Below are positions 1 through 10,009 of a stretch of DNA of 14,112 nt, in pieces. Below the pieces are notes generated by a model. The model was given only the letters and a program-made list of their open reading frames with translations. It did no database searches and was not told the origin of the DNA. The position numbers were made by a program, and so were the translations under genes. This stretch comes from Physocladia obscura. Its lineage: Eukaryota; Chytridiomycota; Chytridiomycetes; Chytridiales; Chytriomycetaceae. Location of the stretch: NCBI GenBank assembly GCA_027596945.1, contig JADGJH010000821.1, positions 1-14,112 on the forward strand, in the 5' to 3' direction. Each line of letters starts with the position of its first letter. Within the stretch, counting starts at the first letter, position 1.

Positions 1-3000
1 TATATATATGAACAAACTTGAGCAGATAACAAGCGCATCGAGCCTCCCATATTTGGTGAAATCCTCCAAAAAGCATTCAATTTTATTATAGACTTTGAGC
101 ATTCATTGATTGAAACTGCCAGGTTTCCCTATATTTTTCGTAAGTTAACAAATAGAATAGAATGATTAAAAAGAAATAAAACAACCTTGAAAAACGATAA
201 ATTTGAATGAACAAATTGGCTGAATGATTTGAAAACAGCAAGTTCGCCCTGCTGGCTAAATTCTGTATCTTTTACAGCAATGCAATTTTCATATACTGTC
301 CATCTATCCGTCAAAAAAAATTAAAGGAAAAACACTGACAAAATTCCAACAAACCCCTTTTCCAAATTTCCAACTGAGCAAAGATAATAAGAATATAAAA
401 GTTGCCATATGGCCAAAATGTTCCCTGGAATCTCGGCTGTTTCTTCAGCCTCAAGAAGGTGTTGTGCCTGTAAAAAAGCTTGGCCAGATTTCCCGGTATA
501 TCCGAGACATAGGTAAGCTTTCCCGATTGAAGACAATATACGAATGCTTTCTATCAATTTACATAATTTCGATTAATTGAAAAATAAAATAAAAAGGGAG
601 TGTTTTTAACCTTCCATAGATTGCGTCTGTGATAAACTTCTCAAATTTTGCAAGCGAAAGAGCATTCTCAGTGCAGAAATTTGATTTGCGGATTGATTTA
701 GCAGACCGAAAACATCAGCCAGCATTGCTGTGTCAAACTTTGTGAATTTGAAAGAGAAAAAAACAAACTTACTCAAGCTCTTATAACTTCTTTCAATGGA
801 ATAAATGCCAATTTTGTGTTGATTTTGTTCATTACAAATATTTTTTCCGACAGGTCGTGGAGAAAGGTGTGATAAAACAAGTTTCCAGTTCTCAAGTGCT
901 TCCAAAAACGGTTCACTTTGGTATTGATCAGTTTCATTGTAGCAGATACCCAAGGTTGTGTTTGCAATAGCAAGCTCATCATACAATGAGACATCATTGA
1001 ATTTTTCCTACAGGTTGTAAAAAAATGATTATCAGATAATGCCATTTCAAATATTTTCGCACCTTTTGAGAACTAAGAATATAAATTGCTTTTAAACAGT
1101 CTGAAATCGCCAAAGGAATATGCCCAGAACCTGAGAAGCGCAGCAGATTTGCTCTGTGAACTAGACATCTGATGGAAAAATGGAAGTTAAAGCTTCGCGT
1201 TAAAATGGAAAGTTAAAAGCATCAAACCTGGCTTTCATGATTGGAAGTTCTTCCACACGATCCAACTTTAAAATATTTTTCAACACACTTTGCATTCGAG
1301 AGTGAGCATGAAAATCTTTTGTTCCGTCAAAGCCACCCAGGAGATAATCAAGTTCGTACTCTAAAAGAGTGAACTTCATTCGAGAATCCGCGATTCCACT
1401 CAGTACTGCCAAGTTGGGGATATTGCCGTTGAAGTTTTTGGATCCAATAACTTTCATTATTTTGTCAAGCATCTTTATGGCCGATTGATCTTGAATCTTT
1501 CCATTTGGTCCAATGCATGATTCGTCCAAAAATGCAAGAGCTTTTCCAAAAGAAGTTACAGCCTCCTGAATTTTTTTTTAGGAAGAAAGAAATACAATAG
1601 TTATTATTCATAAATACTTGCCTCCGAATTATTCATGGAATTGAGGCAAATTCCCAGCGATTCATATCGTTTCATTAAAGTCTTGCAAATATCAGCATCG
1701 CTCTTACCACTCCCAAGCACGAAAATTTTACAAATTTCAAGATTAGCACAAGAAAGCTGAAACCACTGAACCGCCTTTTCGAACGCATTTTCTTTATACA
1801 TCGCGCTTCCAAAATTATAGCAAGCTGTTGCAATCCAATTAAATCCATCTCCGTAAGAAAGCTTTTCACAAATTATTTTTATCTGCTGAATAATTTGCAA
1901 AATATTTCGGTCGTCGGATCCAGATTGTTCAAAATCAATTTTGGCGAAAGCCAATTTCAAATACACAGCACTCGGGGCAATCTTTCGTACAATTTCACAT
2001 CTGGAAGAAAAATCAGAATCTGAGTCGGATATACTGATAGCATTCATCCAGAATGAAAACATGTCAACAACGCTTGAAACGACTCGCTCTTTATCTAATA
2101 ATTGTGTATTAACGCCAAAATTATTTTTCGCAACCGCTTTGCGGCAAATATCAAGCATTCGACTATAAATTCTTGTCACATCCTTGAAAAATTCAATCTC
2201 ATTATTAGAGCTGCGTGTGTTTGCACCATTTGCCAACGACGGCAAAATAAGATTTAATTCGCAAATTGGATATTTTCTAAGTAATTCGGATGAGCATTTA
2301 AGGTAGTCGAGGATTAAATCTGCCGAATTAGTTGTATTCGAATCAAGCGCATCAGTTTCATGCGTTTCCGAAAAAAACAATTCTATCCACATTGATGTTT
2401 TCACAAAATTTGCCATGATTACGGTAAACGGTGATGTGGTCGAAATTTCAGTTATCATAGTTTGCTGTATTATACGACACGAATGTGCATTTACTTCTAC
2501 GAAACCCATCTAAGAAGAAAATAAATTAAATTGAAAAGCAGTATAATGATAAAAAAAAACCTTTCTTGAGGTTGTGAATAGTTGGTCTAACAGCAAAAGG
2601 TAGCGATGACTCATATTGAGAGAATTAAGCCGCATTTCGTCGAGTGTATTTAAAATCCATTGATAATATTCCAACAACAGATCAGAGACTGTATTTAGTC
2701 ACGTTAATGTCTTATTTTTTTTTACCGTGTGTGAAATTTACCTTTTTCGCTTGAGGAAAAGTTTCGCAGTGCCAGGTCTAAAAAAATTTCGCAAGAAAAT
2801 GACGATGCATGGAAAAAAAATTTGAGCGACAAGTGTTTGCAAAGAAACGCAAGTACAGGGTCTAAAATTAAAAGATAAAAATTAAATTAACCTAAAATAC
2901 ATAAATTTTCACTTTACCTGTCAGCATTCCTCCAATTTTATGTAAGTATCTGAAAACACTGTCAAACATTTTGGCACCCGCTCCAAAATCAGATTGTTTT

Positions 3001-4606
3001 AACTGCATGCACCAATGAAGCAAACCAAATGGATTTGACGCAATGTCTTTGAAAATCTGAAAATATTTTTGGTGTTAAAATCAGTGATTATTAGCATCAC
3101 TAAAATGATCAACATTACTAACTTTTCCGTCTTTTACACGACCTGGAATCAAAACACAACGAAGAGAGTTAAATATTGTTGCGGCAATCAACGATAGCGG
3201 GGGTGGGTTGTTTCTAGATTTCATCCAAGGCAATGCTGATGACAAATGTTCGTCATTTTCAAGATTCAATTCGATTTGAAGCAGTTTGTGTAAGTTCTGG
3301 GTAGCTGAAGTCGCAGATGACTGCTGATCAGATTTAATCGTGCCGATATTGACTGTTGTTCCAAGATTTAATTTCGAAGCTCGAGGTTTTAAGGTCGATG
3401 GTCTTCTTGTAATTTCAGGGATTGAAACGACAGGGAAGGTTTCAGAAGTAGCACATATTTTTTGATGCAATATTTGCAAAACTTTTCCTGCATTCTCAAT
3501 CTGATTGATGAATAAATATTTAGAATTCACAGTACTCGATTAAAAAGACAAGGGGGAGGAAAAAAAAAACAACGGAAATGACCTGGCCAGCTTCAACAAG
3601 ACGAGTCGCAACGTTTGATAGAGCTTTTTCTGATTCATAGTTTGAATGGCTGGCGGATGGTACATCGTTCGATGTGTAAGTACTTTTGGAAAGGTGTTTT
3701 TCGAAGCTTTGTATGGCATCAAAACAAGCCAATGCGATTTGCGTCAGGAACGTTCCGTGATCCTCCTTACCAACTGTTAGCGAAATGCTGATTTCTGATG
3801 GAGTTCTCGTTTTCGTCGACCGAAGGCTAGATACCGATGGTTTTGAAGACAATGTCGCTGATGATGTTTTTCTGGACACTGAAGACTTTGCAGATTTCAA
3901 TGTTTGAGATGATCGGTCTTTGATTTCTTCGTTTGAATTTTTGAAATCGGCGTTTTCTTTTGGCAAAGACTGGATAGTTTTGTATGTTTGATTGAGTATC
4001 TGAAGTGCGAAGGACTTTAGAGATTTCAATTCTATAGAAATTACAGAGCTCCCATCATCCAGAGACAAATTTTCCAGTGCACTTTCCAATTGATGAAATG
4101 ATTCTTTACTTTTAGATTTCTTTATAGACGGTTTTGGTCGAAGGGCGTCCGAAAATGTCCAGGTGTGTAGAGGTGTAAGAAATATTTGGATTGACGCAAA
4201 AAGAGACTGGTTGCATTTCGATGGATCTATACAATCTGCAATCAACACATTGGCTGTTTCGGTCCATGATAACGATGGTTGTGGAGATTTGGCCGGTGGC
4301 TTGATGGCAGCTGTTATTTTATTATCAGAGAAATCATCTATCAGTTATAAAATAAACTCAAAGAAACCACGAAGTCTGGCTCTTGGTGGCGCACTCAACG
4401 ACTGAAACGAGACCTGACCAAAAGCGATTAGATTTGAATGATTGCGGCGCGAAACTGGCGTGATAGATTACCTTGTGGCTGACTGTTGTTGTGGTTGTCG
4501 TTGTTGTGGAAGGTTTCCGGACTCTGCGCGTTTCTTTCTCTGCTTCATTCACCGCTACTCGTGTTGCCGACTCAAGTGTGCGACGGGCGGGTTTTGGTGC
4601 CGACAT
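1..4606 (-). CDS. Separase-like protein (Esp1/Cut1 family), N-terminal part, runs off left edge
   Basis: Separase is the cysteine protease that cleaves cohesin at anaphase onset. I read exons (high to low) at 4606-4472, 4401-4368, 4310-3583, 3500-3123, 3056-2918, 2861-2742, 2688-2561, 2509-1622, 1565-1228, 1168-1063, 1007-773, 727-611, 550-355, 303-186 and 128-1. All phases agree and give about 1,262 residues. The N-terminus is basic with a run of eight Thr (34-41). The rest is helical and repeat-like: TPR-like units lie near residues 779-812 (WIATACYNFGSAMYKENAF) and 835-866, and a third in the 550-355 exon (IGKAYLCLGYTGKSGQAFL). Residues near 957-975 (ELPIMKARCLVHRANLLR) resemble the 'P-x-RAR-LL' region of fungal separases, and the last exon has the family-like FW..SP......L pattern. 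The His/Cys protease domain would lie further left, so the name rests on the repeat region only. The end of exon 2 is the least certain junction. Another long TPR protein is the main alternative. Confidence 0.75.
1566..1621 (-). other. GC-AG intron inside the separase-like gene
   Basis: On the minus strand the donor reads GAG|GCAAGT and the acceptor TTCAG|GAG, 56 bp apart. The only nearby GT (GCAA|GTATTT) would put the next exon in the wrong frame. The GC donor keeps phase 0 and joins NSE to EAVTSFGKALAF, completing a TPR-like repeat that starts RYESLGICLN. GC-AG introns with a strong GCAAGT donor are a known minor class of spliceosomal introns. Confidence 0.75.
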
Positions 4607-4683
4607 TCCTGCTTGATGCTATCGGGTTTGCGCTTGGGTTGCTTGACAGAAATTTGTTTTGATTCAATGAATTCTTCTGACAT
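4555..4683 (-). other. Upstream ORF overlapping the separase start codon
   Basis: An ATG at 4683 opens a 42-residue frame (begins MSEEFIESKQISVKQ) that stops at 4555, about 50 bases past the presumed separase ATG at 4606 and in a different frame. The separase frame has a stop just upstream of its ATG, so the two cannot simply join. It may be a translation-damping uORF, part of an undetected 5' splice form, or a chance ORF. Its charged composition looks coding-like. Confidence 0.35.
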
Positions 4684-4884
4684 GAATTTCTGCTAAAGAA
4701 CACTCACGATCACCAACACGATTAAAACTTTCAATGAGCAACGGATTTCAAACTGGTCAATAGCGAATAATGTGGTGTGTGTCTAATGTGGTGAAACAGG
4801 ACTGATTAGTACTGGTTGTTGCGATTGTTTGCATAAAAGTCTTTATGCAGGTAAAGCAGAGCAGCGACAATCTGCATCACCTTC

Positions 4885-5467
4885 TTATTCTTCTTTTTCT
4901 TGCTTTAATTCTTCTTGCGAAGTTTTCATTGACGGTTCTGTATTCCCCTTCATTAACCAATCCTCCAGTGATTGTATGACTCTCTATTTAATCGCTCAAA
5001 ACTTTGGTTTCAGCAACTCGAATACTTTGGTTGAATATATTTAGAGAAAATATGTTTGTATTACTTGTAATTGTTTACTTATTCAGTTTTCTATTCCAGA
5101 CCGTCATCTGATCCTACCTTTTGTAGCCAAAGCTTAATTTATTCATTTTCGCTCTCGTTTTGTGGCTTAGCGACTAGAGCATTGATTGATCCCAACGCTT
5201 TCACGGGACTTACTGGAGGAAATGGCAACAACAACGAAATCGACAGCAGTAACGGTTCAACATTTATCGACACTCTTACAACCACTGTTAAATATACAGC
5301 AGTTGGGTTTTGTGTCGATGCTCTGAGATTTGCAATCTTCATTTAGTTTCGTAGTGGAAAACCAAACGCGAACACCGAATTCTTCGTTCTGCCTCGGCCA
5401 CCTTAACAGCCGATTTAGTTGGTACTAACAATAGTCTGTCATGAATCTGTATCAAAATATGATTCAT
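4885..5467 (-). CDS. Possible small multi-exon gene, unknown function
   Basis: I do not recognise this protein. A phase-consistent model uses exons 5467-5376, 5322-5214, 5173-5118 and 4981-4885 and gives 117 residues. Coding-looking pieces are DRLLLVPTKSAVKVAEAERR in the first exon, SLSHKTRAKMNKLSFGYKR in the third and a charged C-terminal end (IQSLEDWLMKGNTEPS, ending QEKEE). The second exon contributes a hydrophobic stretch that could be a membrane segment or could be misread. The GTAAGT donor at 5213 is perfect, but its intron would be only 40 bp and the last intron would be 136 bp, both outside the range seen in the neighbouring genes. If the 5213 intron is not removed, the frame ends earlier at NESENE. 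It would lie in tandem upstream of separase and diverge from the gene at 5588. A plus-strand frame across 5071-5346 competes with it. Confidence 0.3.
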
Positions 5468-5587
5468 AATTCAAATTAAAAATCAAATGATAACGGCAAT
5501 ATCAACTAATTATACAATCTCAGTAAAAAAATAAAGCGTATTGAATTTTCAGCAATTTTATTTGTTTGTTTTGAATCTTGGACAAGC
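5468..5587. promoter_or_regulatory. AT-rich gap, possible shared promoter
   Basis: The 120 bases before the ATG at 5588 are strongly AT-rich and hold no coding frame. If the minus-strand gene starting at 5467 is real, this is a compact divergent promoter. No specific factor site is recognisable. Confidence 0.25.
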
Positions 5588-7971
5588 ATGAGCGAGTCGC
5601 AAAACCGACGGTTGCTCGTGTTGCATATGCTAAACGGCGCAGGATATTCTCTCAACGCGGACGATATTCAACCATGCGGGGATACTGTTATAAATACCGT
5701 TTTTGCTTTACTGGCGAATTCGCAGGTTTAATTTCCACTTCAACAATGCAGTGATGGACTAACTATTGGCAACATATAATACTCTTTAGAACGAGCTGAA
5801 ATATAGACGTGAAGTTGATGAATTGCGTGTCTCCGCAGAAGCAGATCTGCAAAGTATGGTTCAGACGCTGGTTAGTTGTTATTTTATAAAATATTATTTT
5901 TGTTACCACCCAAATAGTACTGAAAACCACCGCTTATAACAGGCGAAAGCTAAAGCAAATCTCGAAGTTTCAGATAGAACGAATAAAACTCTCACTGTAA
6001 AAATTGAGTTAGTACTTTACCATCATAATTTTGTTTCCAACTGTATCTTATTCGAAGTTTTGCGTCAGATCGCAAGATGCTTTGATTAAAGACCTAACTG
6101 AAAAAGCTTCATGCGCAAAAGATGAGGCATCAAAGGCAACAAGCAATTTGAACACTGCTCTGGTGCAATTTAAGGTAACGACTTTCCCAAAAATTTTCGT
6201 TGTTCAAAAACTACCGAACAATAAACCCACTACCAGCATAAAGCCAAAAGAAAGGAAGCAGAATTCACAGTTCTTCAAGAAAGACTTCAGAAAATTACAA
6301 GCGAGCAGTTAAACTCTGCCAAAATTGGAATGCGCATTATCAACCCATCCGCCAAGAAACTCAGCGCTCCGCCCACGAAACCTTCAAAGGTTGCGAAACA
6401 GGTATACATTTTTTGCTATTGCTTGTTTTCATTTATGCAATCATACACCTAGGAAAAAGATATGTATGCCGTTGTGATAACAACGTTTGAAGACCGCGAG
6501 AAACAACTGTTGGGCGAAATATCATCTTTAAAGTCATCAATATTTTCCATATATTCGCATCTGCGAAACAGCGCAAACGACTTGGATAAGGCTCTTCCGT
6601 CAGATCCAAAATTAGTGCTTTCATCTGTGAGAATCAGTTTATTTGGGTTTGCGATTCAATGGTTGAAAAAATTTATCAAAATCACAGGATCCTCACGAAG
6701 AGGCGCGATTCCATCTTCCATTTGCATTAGTTCAATCTCAAATCGAGCGTCAATTTGAAGAGATCGTGGAAACGTTCAAAGCAAATGCTTTGAATATCAT
6801 TGATCGCACAAAAGAATTAACGCCCTTCAACGAAAAGAACTTGGATGAGAACGATTTGGCAAATACTGCAACGATTCGAGTTCTTCAGGATGAAATAGGT
6901 GATGTATTGTTTTTTGTGTTCTTCTGTTTAATAACCAGGAAAAACACAAAAACAAAAATTAACTGCGCTAACGATTTTAGAGCAATACAAGCAGATTGTT
7001 GAAGAGCAAAAAAGATTGATTGAAATGTCTTTGGAAATGCAAGTTGATGCAAACAAGCATTCAGTGATGACGGAAGAACAGGATTTGTAAGTTACTTTTT
7101 TTTATTCAGTGTTTTTATTCACCAAAATTAACTCAGGCTCGCGGATTTGGAGGAACAAAAAGCCACAATTCAACGCAGAAGCGAACAACTTGATGAAGAG
7201 CGTCGAAAATTCACTGAGGCTGCAGTCAGACTCGGGCGTGAAAGGGTTGCTTTCGAGGTCTGTCAAATTTTTACCATAAAAAATAGAGAAATAAATGATC
7301 AAAAAATAGAAAGAGAAAGGATTATTCGAAGAAGAAAGAAGGGCCAGCGAAGCAATACAAATACTAGATCAAATGCCTGAAACGCCAATGTAAGGATTAT
7401 GAAACTTTACAAGATGTACAAATTAAATAAATTTTTTAATAGATGGTTGAAGACGAAACCAAAAATTACTGCGCTTCCTCAATCACCAGTATCGCAAAAA
7501 TACCAACCCCAAAAGCAACTCCCGAAAACGCCGACTCCTCAAATCCCTTCTGCTTCAACCGTTCGTAAAGCAACGCCTGTGTCAAAACAGCAACGAATCA
7601 AAACTCCCACAGATGAAATTCGCAACACGCCAACTCGATCATTAGCAAACACACCAAGTATTGTTGCTCACCCTGAAAAAGAGCTCCTCACTGAATCGAG
7701 CACCTTCGCAAATACACCAGTAGTTCTACGTATCATGTTAGATTCTGAGAAACAAGTGCCAGCATATTTTAACAGTCCGGGTGCCAATAATATTAGCGCA
7801 GATACTAATCGTATGACACCCAGCTTTGAAAGTTCGAAAGGCAAGGTGATTAAGTCAGCGTTGAAAAAAAGCCCCATAACTCCACTTGGTACAAGTCATG
7901 GTCAACAGATTGGCAGCTCTGGAAAGAGAAGAGTAGTTATCGATACGAAGGAGAAAGAGAACTTTTTCTAA
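5588..7971 (+). CDS. SSX2IP/ADIP/Msd1-type centrosome and spindle-pole protein
   Basis: Members of this family (human SSX2IP, fission yeast Msd1) anchor microtubule minus ends and organise centrosomes or spindle poles. Eleven exons keep phase throughout: 5588-5725, 5790-5870, 5943-6007, 6069-6174, 6237-6401, 6453-6626, 6688-6898, 6981-7086, 7137-7257, 7310-7389 and 7443-7971. They give 591 residues, close to the animal protein (about 600). The N-terminal helical module (1-60) ends in a family-like stretch (INTVFALLANSQNELKYRRE). Coiled coil follows to about 160, with the diagnostic AKRKEAEFTVLQERLQKI near 133-150. DMYAVVITTFEDREKQLL (188-205) matches the family's 'DEMY...LLNDYEYRQKQLL' block, and RFHLPFALVQSQIERQFEEI (about 250-269) its 'F-LP---V---IE' block. 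A second charged coiled coil spans about 315-410. The tail (417-591) is disordered, basic and rich in Ser/Thr-Pro. The start is the first ATG in an open frame whose exon ends with a clean CAG|GT donor. Confidence 0.88.
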
Positions 7972-8075
7972 TACCAATAAATTCTGATAGGGATTATACA
8001 TAAAATAAAATTTTGTGCTGGGGTAAAATTTTACATTTATATCCCCACGAAAAAAAAGGAACAAAATAAGAGAAG

Positions 8076-8623
8076 ATGGATACCCAAAAACAATTGCCAA
8101 CAGTTCTTGGACCTGGAGGCTTTAATATCCTCGAAAGTCCAAAATTAGAAGCGCAAGAGTCTAAAATGTCCATTTCTCAGTTAATATTGCAAAAACCCGA
8201 TGAAATACCCTCAATGGAAAGATGCTTGGAATCATTCAATTCAACCGTTTCGAGTTCAAAAGAGACGTTAAGTGCCACATTGCATTCAAGTAGTCTTAAG
8301 TTTGTCAACAAACTGTAAGAAGCGTGCTACAGTTTCCACCCCTCTCTCAAAAAGTAAATTTTTTAATATGTTTTCCCAGCAGAATAGAAGACAAAAAACA
8401 AATTAAGAGTCGAAAAACGTGTACAGAATGCGGTACTTCTTTCAGCCGTCATCAAGATTACATGCGTCACAAGAGCACAGTACATAGTTTGGGGAATGAC
8501 AAGTGGTCTGCGTTTTGTCGATGTTGTAATACTGAGTTTTCAAGGCGGGATTCGTTGCAGCGGCACGAATCAAGGCGACTCGCGTATTTAAACAAGTTCA
8601 TGAGCTCAAACTCTGGATTATAA
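8076..8623 (+). CDS. Small zinc-finger protein, one complete C2H2 finger
   Basis: Two exons (8076-8314 and 8380-8623) give about 160 residues. The first half is Ser-rich and without a known domain. Finger 1 (about residues 94-115) is a standard C-x2-C-x12-H-x4-H unit (CTECGTSFSRHQDYMRH, then KSTVH). Finger 2 (about 126-142) has C-x2-C-x12-H (CRCCNTEFSRRDSLQRH) but is followed by ESRRLAYL, with no His or Cys at the usual place. Paired fingers near the C-terminus are typical of fungal DNA-binding regulators, so a nuclear transcription role is likely; targets cannot be told. The acceptor is a CAGCAG tandem, so splicing at 8380 or 8383 adds or removes one Arg. It starts 104 bases after the stop of the SSX2IP-like gene, on the same strand. 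Confidence 0.72.
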
Positions 8624-9006
8624 TTATCAAGAGTTTGTTTCTTTTTTTATTATTTTTTTTGTTGTTTTCGTTCTAAAGTCATGATTGAATGAACAATTTT
8701 GAAGTTGACAACCTGGCAAACACTGCAACTGCTCATTATGATTTTTCTATTTCAGAAAAATACTTCACATTTTACACCCTAAGCACAGCATATTCGAGCA
8801 ATCATGTTCTGCACAACGCCAAAAATACTGTTTTTTTGAAAGCGCCATCCGATTCAATTCATTTTTATTTTCTTATTTTGTTTTTTTTTCTTTTCCTTTT
8901 TTTTCTTTTTATTTTTTTTTTCATTTAATGCATTTTGTTATATTGCTGTTTGAGTACAAAATCTCCATTTCTGTGAAAATACACCAGTTCCAAAAACATA
9001 CTGGCA
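8624..9006 (+). repeat. Non-coding gap with T-rich tract
   Basis: This stretch follows the zinc-finger gene. It has no convincing coding frame and carries a long, nearly pure T/C-poor pyrimidine tract at about 8861-8923 plus a shorter one at 8641-8670. Both may belong to the 3' region of the upstream gene. The last bases lie at the edge of the transposon-derived block. Confidence 0.6.
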
Positions 9007-9688
9007 ATGACTACACCATCAGCCAGCAGCTATGGTGACACTACAATCGACATTGCCATTGATTGTCAACTACAATCAAGCTTAAGCAGTCAATCAGAGT
9101 TGCAGCAACTATCTTTAAATTCCAGCACTGCCAATGGTATCAAGTGCCTGCTACATATCAAATCAGTGTACATATGTGATTTCAAAGGACAAGGAAAGAG
9201 TTATCAACTTCCAGGTCTGGAACTTTCATGCTTGGTCAACAATATTGGTGCAAAACTCTGGGATATTGTGTGACTTCACTGCAAACAAGTCATTAATGCT
9301 ATTTGTTCTGATACCAGATACACAACATATCAATAGTCCCCAAAAGTCATGCAAGATGTCAATGATATTGACCAATTTGTTGCTTTCAAAGAAAAACCAG
9401 GCAATTAATTGCATAATCCAGAATCAACTCAAAGAAGGTTTTATCTGCCATCTTTCAAAAAAGTCTTCAATGACCATCTACTGCTATTCTCTGAATATGA
9501 CTAATTCTACTACTTTCAAGGAAGCAAAAAAGTCTCTGATTGAACCAACACAAGCTGACTGTGCAGGAGCTGAGAACCAGGCTTCAATTTTTTTTTGTGC
9601 TATTGTTGATTGTTTGAAAGAGGCTTATCAGAATCACTGCGAGGCCATGGACATTAATTGGCAAATGTGGGCAACAGAAATGGTTTGA
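9007..9688 (+). pseudogene. Unassigned relic reading frames in transposon block
   Basis: Two overlapping plus-sense frames are open here: 9007-9273 (88 residues, begins MTTPSASSYGDTT) and 9134-9688 (184 residues, through AIVDCLKEAYQNHCEAMDIN, ends TEMV). Coding-like text continues past the stop at 9688 to about 9990 in broken form. I do not recognise a family. It shares the severe CpG loss of the neighbouring transposase relics, so it is most likely transposon cargo or another dead element rather than a host gene. Confidence 0.4.
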
Positions 9689-10009
9689 GGAAATGCATAT
9701 GAGCTTGACTGCAGAATTCAAGCCCTCCCTCCTTGCCAATCTATTGATTACATTTGCCCTGTTGCTTCAAATACAATATTAATTCAAAAATCCCAAAGGC
9801 AAAATTTTGAATGTGCATTAGGTGAGAACAGGAGGATTTTTGCTCAAATGACAACTTTAACATACAAATTCAATTATTGAGAATTTGAGCATATCTCACA
9901 GTATTATTCAGGACACTGTGATTGCTTTTCAAGCACATTTCAATAGTTTGGCAGTGGATGCTCTTTTGAATGTCCAGAATTTGATATAACCATTAATATA
10001 ATAAAATTT

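Noticed and set aside
4163..4696. Plus-strand Cys-rich ORFs opposite the first separase exons
   Set aside because: The Cys and Gly content comes from antisense reading of the Thr run and basic N-terminus; the minus strand joins into a long protein in phase.
7102..7302. Minus-strand and other ORFs inside the SSX2IP-like gene (for example 7102-7302, 7668-7877, 6433-6624)
   Set aside because: They are shadows of well-supported exons and their introns on the plus strand.
6857..8729. Near-identical 16-mers (15 of 16) at 6857-6872 and 8714-8729, both reading LANTAT
   Set aside because: The match does not extend to either side and is short enough to be chance. No duplication is supported.
8689..8928. 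79-residue plus ORF ending in a Phe/Leu-rich stretch
   Set aside because: The hydrophobic end is only translated poly-T. It looked like a membrane protein but is low-complexity DNA.
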